A stretch of DNA of 64,000 nucleotides, taken from NCBI RefSeq assembly GCF_032854445.1, contig NC_088304.1:6831704-6895703 (forward strand), read 5' to 3'. Shown here piece by piece: positions 56,961 to 64,000 of the stretch; within the stretch, counting starts at the first letter, position 1, and each line of letters starts with the position of its first letter. Below the pieces are notes generated by a model, which was not told where the DNA came from, did no database searches, and was given only the letters and a program-made list of their open reading frames with translations. Origin of the DNA: Liolophura sinensis. Lineage: Eukaryota; Mollusca; Polyplacophora; Chitonida; Chitonidae. The position numbers and the translations under genes were made by a program.

Positions 56961-58540
56961 TATATCGCCAGAACTGCACGCCAAACAGTAGCAAACAGTC
57001 GATGGCCTTCACTAACACAGTCTTCAAATATAAATTCGAAATAAAGAAATGGTGTGACAATAGCCCTGACGACTGTCATCAAGCACAGAAGCCGATCTAA
57101 GGCAGTCAGTCAGTTTGCCTCAGAGTGCTTTATATTCTCCAAACTTAATTACCTTTGTCGTTTTGTTAAAGAAAAAAAAAACACAATTCCTAAAATCATC
57201 CTTCTTTATGAACACACGACACGAAAACGTGAGCAATCGATGCTCCTATTGGGCTAGGTTATCGATTGGTTACGAAGGTTTTCGGATTTTATCATACAAA
57301 ACATAAAAACATCGGACATTTTTATGTATGTACAAGAAAGCGGCTCAGAAATTGAGGGCGTATCACCAAATTGCAATGTTTTTTCTGGATATATTATATC
57401 TAATCAGTCTTCAGTTTTGTTCAAAGTCATTTTCGGGTATCGCGAATGTAACCTATAGCAACTAATCAGTAATTATATCAATCCGTGATTGAGTGGAATC
57501 TTGAGGACGCCGGCTTCTCAATAAATCAATTCCTCCGTTGAGCCTTATAGTAACGTTTGGATCATGTTGGATTGTGCTTGCTCTGTGGAGGACTTTTAGA
57601 TATTCTCAGATCAATAAGAATCAACCACACATGCCTCAGTCGTGTTCATATTTTGATAGCTCGGACAGGAACTAATTTGACGGTTTCTCGGACAAAGGTC
57701 AAACAAGCTGCCCAAGGTCAAACCCTAACTCGATCAAACTGGTCTTGTATTCATTCGGAAATTCCCTGTTACAGAGAGATTTATAGATCACTCAAGGGCC
57801 CCAATAGTGCACTTTATATAAGCCGGTTACGGTTGTTTAGATAACGAAGGATAGGAGGAAAACTATATTATTTCATATACTCTGGTCAATGGTTTGCCCG
57901 TAAATAGTGTGTACCACCGGGACTGGCAAACCTGGTTCATATTTTTCAAAAAGCTCTTAAGTTGACTACGGTACTAGGAATATAGAAAAGCACCTATATA
58001 CCCCCACCCCCTTTTCCCCAGGGAAGCAATGGGCCCGAATTTATACAAGGTTGAACTGAATACTCTATCATTGCGCAATATTCCGGCAAAATGTTTTTAC
58101 GAATAAAGAGTTCTGACCTTTTCATGACGGTACGCCATTATCATTGAAGATAATTCCAGCGTAGAATGAGCCAGGAAAGCCTGGCTCAGATAAATAAGTG
58201 AATTGGAAAATTGAGAAAATGATGTGCTACATACATACTCAGACATAGGGATGGCAATGGCGTTTTATACGGTTGGGCAGACTTTCTCTCCATCGTTTAC
58301 AGTTTCTATGGTATATTTAACCTGCCCGTAATATCTACGAATTTACTGACAACATTATTTATGGAATATATGAGAGAAAAGAAAAAAAAAATAGAAAATA
58401 TACGCATTTATTACACAATCACAGTGAAATGTTCCAACAACTAAAGTTAAGTATATGTGTAATATACCATATGATTATTATCTGTCCACGTTTATTTTGG
58501 GCGCAGCATTGCACCATTGTTTCCACTGGATGTACAAATC
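56961..58540. other. No gene recognised
   Basis: AT-rich sequence; nothing supported. Confidence 0.45.
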
Positions 58541-58544
58541 ACCC

Positions 58545-59215
58545 ATTTTGTCACTGATCAATTCTGCCCAATCACCGACTTGATATGGATCAGTTCTGAG
58601 TATGCTAAACGAAAACATTTCAATCACCGGCTTGATATGAGCCAGTTCTAAGTACAGTATGCTGAACGAAAACTGACCAATCACCGACTTGATATGGGTC
58701 AGTTCTGAGTATTCTGCACGAAAACGACCCGACCATCAACCCTGTTTGGGTCAGTTTTGAGTATACTGAACGAAAACTACCCAATCGACGGCTTACTATG
58801 GGTCAGTTCTGAGTACGCTTAACGACAATCACCGATCTCATTTGGGTCAGATCTGAGTATGCCGAACGAAACTACCCAATCACCGACATGATGTGGGTCA
58901 GTTCTGAGTATGCCGAATGAAAACTACCCAACCACCGACCTTACATGGGTCAGTTCTGAGTATGCTGAACGAAAACTACCCAATCACCGACATGATGTGT
59001 GTCAGTTCTGAGTAAGCCGAACGAAACTACCCAACCACCGACCTTACATGGGTCAGTTCTGAGTATACTGAACCAAAAATACCCAACCACCGACCTTACA
59101 TGCTTCAGTTCTGAGTATGCCGAACGAAAACTACCCAACCACCGACCTTACATAGGTCAGTTCTGAGTCTTCTGAACGAAAACTGAACAATCACCCGGCT
59201 TGATATTGTCAGATG
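58545..59215. repeat. About 55-bp tandem array, 12 copies
   Basis: Unit caatcaccgacttgatatgg, gtcagttctgagtatgctga and acgaaaactaccc, with 50-60 bp spacing and 10-20 percent drift between copies. Confidence 0.93.
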
Positions 59216-61380
59216 ACACAGGTTAAATATTATTGTGATGATCCAAAGAAAAAGTCTGACCAAAACAGACATCTTGACATCATCACTGGTACTTTATACT
59301 GGTCAGTGATGGAAATGGCACAGTTATAATTAGGCATCGGTTTGCCTCTACAACACCAAGCACCCCCCCGCCTAAAATCCTGTGTCATAAACTTATCGCC
59401 AGTTCTTCTATGAAGAAACCCAACTATTTTTGTTATCGCGAAAAAAAATGACAACAGAAGGTATTGATCGACAATCACTTCTCGGGGGTCACCGGGCCAA
59501 CAATCAAATGGCAGGTTTCCTGAATTTGCTATCAGAGACTCTAGGCGTTTGAGAGGCTATATTCCTGCAAAACCCAGGAGCTCGAAGTTAAAATGTTTCC
59601 AGCAAAGAGTTTGTTCAGTCAGCTGGCTTCTACCATGATTGGGATCCAAGCCTCAAAGCAGTTATTCGTAAATACCAAACTAATACACCGCCTGCTTAAC
59701 TTGCCACTTGTATGTGGCAAACTGTTATAACCAGTACTTCGTTCTCTGAATATAACGCAAAGACTGTTATTAAATTGATATATTTACATAATATAAATAT
59801 ATATTATAAATATATAATCTGTCTTAAGTAAGATATACAGTGGAATCATGTAAGGTGTATATAATAAATTTATTTCTGAATACCACAGCTGCCTTTTAAC
59901 ATTGTTGCCTGTTAAAAAACAGCATACATGTGTCTGTAAGTTTATAAGTCAGAAGTCAGGAATTTCGAGAAATCAGAGGTAATAGTGGTGAGATAAAAAA
60001 AAAGTGACAAAAACTATGTGTTTGTGATGATGTCACAGTAAATGGCAAGTTATGTTTTGCAGTGAGATGGCTCTTGCAGTGTCGTGGATGACGTCATTAG
60101 TATCTGTGGTCTGCCCTCCGAAATTCCCCGAATCATGTGTCACTGGCCACACTGTCATGCGCTGCCAGGGTTTTGTTCTGACACCATGTTATAATGTTTA
60201 ATATTCTAACGTGTAAGTCAGTTTCCATACATATGACTGGTTAAACAAGGACTACTTTTCCTTAATCAGATGCCCCAGTGTTTCTATTAAACTTTTTATT
60301 AATGAAATGTACTGAATATTAATGGTTTTGTCTCACAGAAATAGAATTGTCCTTGCCATTTTTAGAATAATACTAACAAGGTAATCGGCTGTCATTTATA
60401 TCTCACATAAATTACACACGCCACGTAGGCCTACTTGCATGATGTAAGATAAAAATCCAATACACATTGTCCATGCAAGTCACGTGTGTCCCTGTATTAT
60501 GTACAGAGCACATGGGATGTTGCCGGAAATTGTATATTTTTGCCACACTTGGCATGTAAAGTTTTGCGGTTGAAGTTTAACTAACGTGTAGCAGTCTGAC
60601 ATACACAGGTTACAGTTACGGAAATTAAATTCACCGCTTACCGCAAAAAATGTAAATATTGACAAGAAAGATGAATTACCCTGTTTGAGAGTTAAAACGC
60701 TGGGAAAATTATACATGTAATTAACCACTGAACTTTCAAAAGGTGCAATTCGCTTCATTCAGGCAAATATTTCCATATACACGAAAAGTGGCTGAAGAAA
60801 TGTCGTACATATTGCGATACATCTCTATGCGAACATAGCCAACATTCTTCTCAGTAAGTAAATATGGACAGAGCATCCAGAATCTCTGGCATTCTGCTTC
60901 ATGATTGTGTCTAACGCCGCTTAACCCAAGGTTTGCGACTGTATATTCATCGTGCTGCATATATGAACAGTTGAATTCAAAGTGCAGCTGAGATACATAT
61001 TTTATTGTTCAGTACTAGCATGGTAGACGATTTGAATACTGATTACATTTCATTCTGGTAGACATACAGTTAGGTCTTTCCATTATCATTGAAATCTGTT
61101 GAGTGCTTGGTATGATTGTATGATTCCGTTCTAATTTCGTACTTTATATACTTTCATAGTCCTTTCATGGTGGTTTTGGTTTATACGTCGTTTTGGGAAT
61201 TGGCTTTGTGATTATTGACCTGAAAGATCCATATGAGCTGATATCTGGTATATGACTGTCTGTTTCGACAATAGATTATAAATGTCCCACATGTGGCATA
61301 CATCTTTACGCACACAACACAGACAGAGCGTCCAGGAATCCCAGCACTCTGCTTCGTGATTGTGTGTCGATAGGGAGGGG
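59216..61380. other. No gene recognised
   Basis: No supported gene. 61190-61235 carries the conserved patch SIITKPIPKTT (minus) related to the one at 43075. Confidence 0.45.
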
Positions 61381-61385
61381 TATAT

Positions 61386-61598
61386 TCATATGGTACAGTG
61401 TATTTGAGCTTTTATAGAATCAAGGCCCCAAAAACCGACATTCGTAAACCAGCCGCCAACCAAAATGGACGTTAAAGGACAATCTTCGCATGTCAATTGC
61501 CAAAACGACGTCTTTAACCCTGTATACAATATAAAATACTGCAGCAGAGAAAGTAAAACCATAGCAGTGACGACAATGTGATAATTAACAATGGTCAC
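61386..61598 (-). pseudogene. Hydrophobic frame, member 3 of a three-copy family
   Basis: Reads MTIVNYHIVVTAMVLLSLLQ then YFILYTGLKTSFWQLTCED. Shares NYH plus the hydrophobic run with the frame at 43382 and the flank tttacctcagtcaggcttta with both others. Confidence 0.3.
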
Positions 61599-62628
61599 AC
61601 CGATTAACTCCAGCCAAATGTCAATTTACCTCAGTCAGGCTTTATTCCGGCATTTCATGTATATATTTAGACGTCCCTATAAAACTGTATCATACTATTA
61701 TTGTCGTTATAGTTCTACTGCCTACGGCTTGTCGTTTACACACAAAACTAGAATGTTAGAATAAACACCAATACCTCGTGTTGTCAATATCAAATTAAGG
61801 ATGGAATAATTATTAAATGGTTTTACCTACGAGATATTAACTGTTCTCAAAATTCAAATACTTCGTTCATTTAATGAAATTAAACTGATACAATGTGTTT
61901 TGAGGTGACTTAATTTCATTTTCATTACATCGTTTACGCCTAATTTGCTGCAATTTGATGCAAAAAATTTAAATGTGGATAGTTGAAAAATGAAGCACGT
62001 GAGCATATATCAAAGATATATCAAAGAGTGTGATACTCATTATTTTGATAGTAATTTTGCACAGAAATTTATACAACATATTGCCTTTCCACTGGTCATT
62101 GACCCACATCTTACCCCAACACGCCTCCACCCCTTCCCAGTTACATTGCTATGCCGGAGACAGATCGGCATGGCCGGCTTCCTGTGACGGAAATACGGAG
62201 GGGATTACGTCGAGTGTCCAAAGCAGGGGATGCCGTAGCCGTGTGTTGAGGTGAGAGGACCGGTGCGGCATCGCGTCCGCACCGTATCAGCCACACCGTA
62301 CTCGGAGTTCCCGAAGGAACGGACAATCGACTGCACAGACAACAGCTAGAGCAGAGTAGCGTACCCTCCCGCCCCCAGACTCCAGCAGGCGTGTGTCATA
62401 CGCCGTGCCCACAACCAGTCTGTCAGCTACACATAATCATTTCAGCGTATATGTATGCACCGATGAGTACGGGACAGAACGGCTGTGTGTAGCGAAAGGC
62501 ATGAAAGCGGCTCGAGTAGGCTGGAGGCTGATAACGACAACGAGCAGCCGAGGAGTCATGGCCAGACACAGCAGCCGCTGTTACTAGAGTACGATTACCT
62601 GCGAGGGGAAGAGAACGACACTGGCTCT

Positions 62629-62948
62629 ATGGGCCGGCGGAAATTCGGCGGCTGCAAGTGGAAATTGTGCCCTAGTGATAAGTGTGGTGATCTTCTACGT
62701 CGGGGTGTTCAACTTGATCACCCATTCCCGTCTCTCGGACCAATCTACCTGGGACCCCGGGGGTGAGGGTATGTCTATTTCCCTAAGGGCGTTCCCCGGG
62801 GCGGCCGGTTCTCGCGCCTAGCCCGGGTCAGGGGATGGTCCTGCAAACAGCTAAGTTTATCTCGGACACCCTTTAGCTATGACGGCCTTAGCAAGTTATC
62901 GGGCTCCGGAAACACCTGGGTGAGACACCTGATACAACAAGCCCACAG
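62629..62948 (+). CDS. Second WSCD/sulfotransferase-like first exon, with frame discrepancies
   Basis: ATGGGCCGGCGG opens MGRRKFGGCKWKLC, a basic cytosolic tail. A one-base shift at the CCC run 62670-62672 then gives LVISVVIFYVGVFNLIT, a good single anchor, and another shift at the G run 62759-62763 returns to the first frame: SLSRTPFSYDGLSKLSGSGN then TWVRHLIQQA. The last block parallels 53182-53530; the loop reads SGSGNTW where the other has PGSGNTW. One extra C at 62942-62944 spoils the phase before donor GTAAGC. Three homopolymer discrepancies mean either a decaying paralogue or consensus errors. The GC-rich leader (62140-62628) may hold its promoter. Confidence 0.6.
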
Positions 62949-62949
62949 G

Positions 62950-64000
62950 TAAGCTCTTCAAATTCCGCCCGGAAGCTCTACTTTTAATCAGGGCTAGGCA
63001 TCAGTGGATTGGTGTTTGCACGAAGAAAGCAATGTGTAAATATGGTGAATTTAGTTACGAACGTGTTCGTCGTCAGTTACAACATGTGTAGTCTAGTGGT
63101 TTTAAAGCAGGTAGCTGGTATGTTCCCTAAAAATTGAAGTCGGATTTCACCGGTTACATGCGACCGTGTACCAACTATCATTTTGTTATCTTTTTCAATC
63201 ATCGTAACCAAAAAAATGTCATCAAAAGCAATGAACGGCCACATGTTCGATTAAAAGCCCTTAACACAAGTTTTTGTCACCGTAATGTAGAAACGTGATT
63301 TATCAAGTTGGGTCAGTCTGCCTTTCTCCATTGCCCATAAACACCGTATTGCATATTGCGATGAGGTAAACGATTTGTTCAAATGATCATATGCCTATTT
63401 GATGAAGCAGAAATGATGGGGCCATCCATGGGTGTACTGATGTCGAAGAGCTATTTGTCAATGTATAGACATAGGCCTCCTTAACTGGTTGTGTATAGCG
63501 TATGAGCAGTAGACTGTTTCCCTACCATTCCTTCATTTCTAGTCAACCGACACTTGCAGTTTCCATTACCGCCCTCATAGGATATAATACACGGTCTTAA
63601 TATTGCTCACATATATTTGCAGTTCTAAGGCAGCATTCTATTAATAGCTCTCTGATGGAGTGTGGAATGACTGTACAGTGTTACGGCTTTAAGACCAATG
63701 CCTTGCAGACGGCGGAGATACTTGTACATTGATAGTCATGTGTAGCTGAAGACGGTACAGACCTGCATCTGCCCAGCCCACGTGAAGGTAATCATCGGGG
63801 TGATCGCCATATCACCAACTATGAGCGCGCGAGACGAGATTAAAAATCGTTGTTCATAATGGATCATAAGGCCTGTTACATAAAATGATTCACAGTTGTC
63901 ACATCTGCTGCTGGTCAAATGTTAACACGTTTCGTGAAAATTTAAGCCTCCTGAATCGCAGCCGTCAATATTATACGAAAGGCATTTGTATTAGTATCAA
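62950..64000. other. Probably first intron of the 62629 gene; nothing else seen
   Basis: No second sulfotransferase exon recognised before the window ends. Confidence 0.4.

Overview
The window is animal nuclear DNA: AT-rich, with genes split by introns that have GT..AG junctions, many tRNA-derived SINEs, Tc1/mariner-type elements and long minisatellites. The SINE types and the sequence style suggest a marine lophotrochozoan, most likely a mollusc. That is an inference; nothing here names the species.

Two genes are clear and stand head to head around 27 kb. On the minus strand, sixteen exons from 26627 down to 1741 encode about the first 504 residues of a two-pore channel of the TPC1 (TPCN1) type, an endolysosomal cation channel. 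The rest of the gene lies beyond the left edge. On the plus strand, four exons from 27074 to 31089 encode a complete 482-residue dynein regulatory complex subunit 10 (DRC10/IQCD). The two start codons are only 447 bases apart. Human TPCN1 and IQCD are also neighbours in this divergent arrangement, so this looks like an ancient shared-promoter pair.

The TPC1 introns are full of repeats. They hold a 90-bp satellite (1-1606), a 105-bp array (about 5300-6345), a 52-bp array that multiplies a splice acceptor (7241-7505), a copied splice donor (6428-6477), a partial exon copy (18601-18667), a long palindrome (17181-17352), a deleted mariner-type element (13565-14001) and several SINEs. A small basic ORF at 15456-15803 lies antisense in one intron.

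From 31 to 53 kb the region is gene-poor: many SINE copies, a 36-bp array (39155-39845), a Tc1-like DD34E transposon with intact inverted repeats but a frameshifted transposase (46563-48066), and a SINE-spacer-SINE block present twice (45829-46065 and 50103-50371). Two first exons of WSCD/sulfotransferase-like type II membrane proteins occur at 53182-53530 and 62629-62948. The second has one-base discrepancies at homopolymer runs. Between them are 53-bp and 55-bp tandem arrays. Three related hydrophobic reading frames on the minus strand (43.4, 44.1 and 61.5 kb) may be fragments of a multicopy membrane-protein family.

Several coding exons are off by one base at a homopolymer run, so part of the apparent damage may be consensus error and not real decay. 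I found no CRISPR, rRNA or stand-alone tRNA gene and nothing that looks bacterial or viral.
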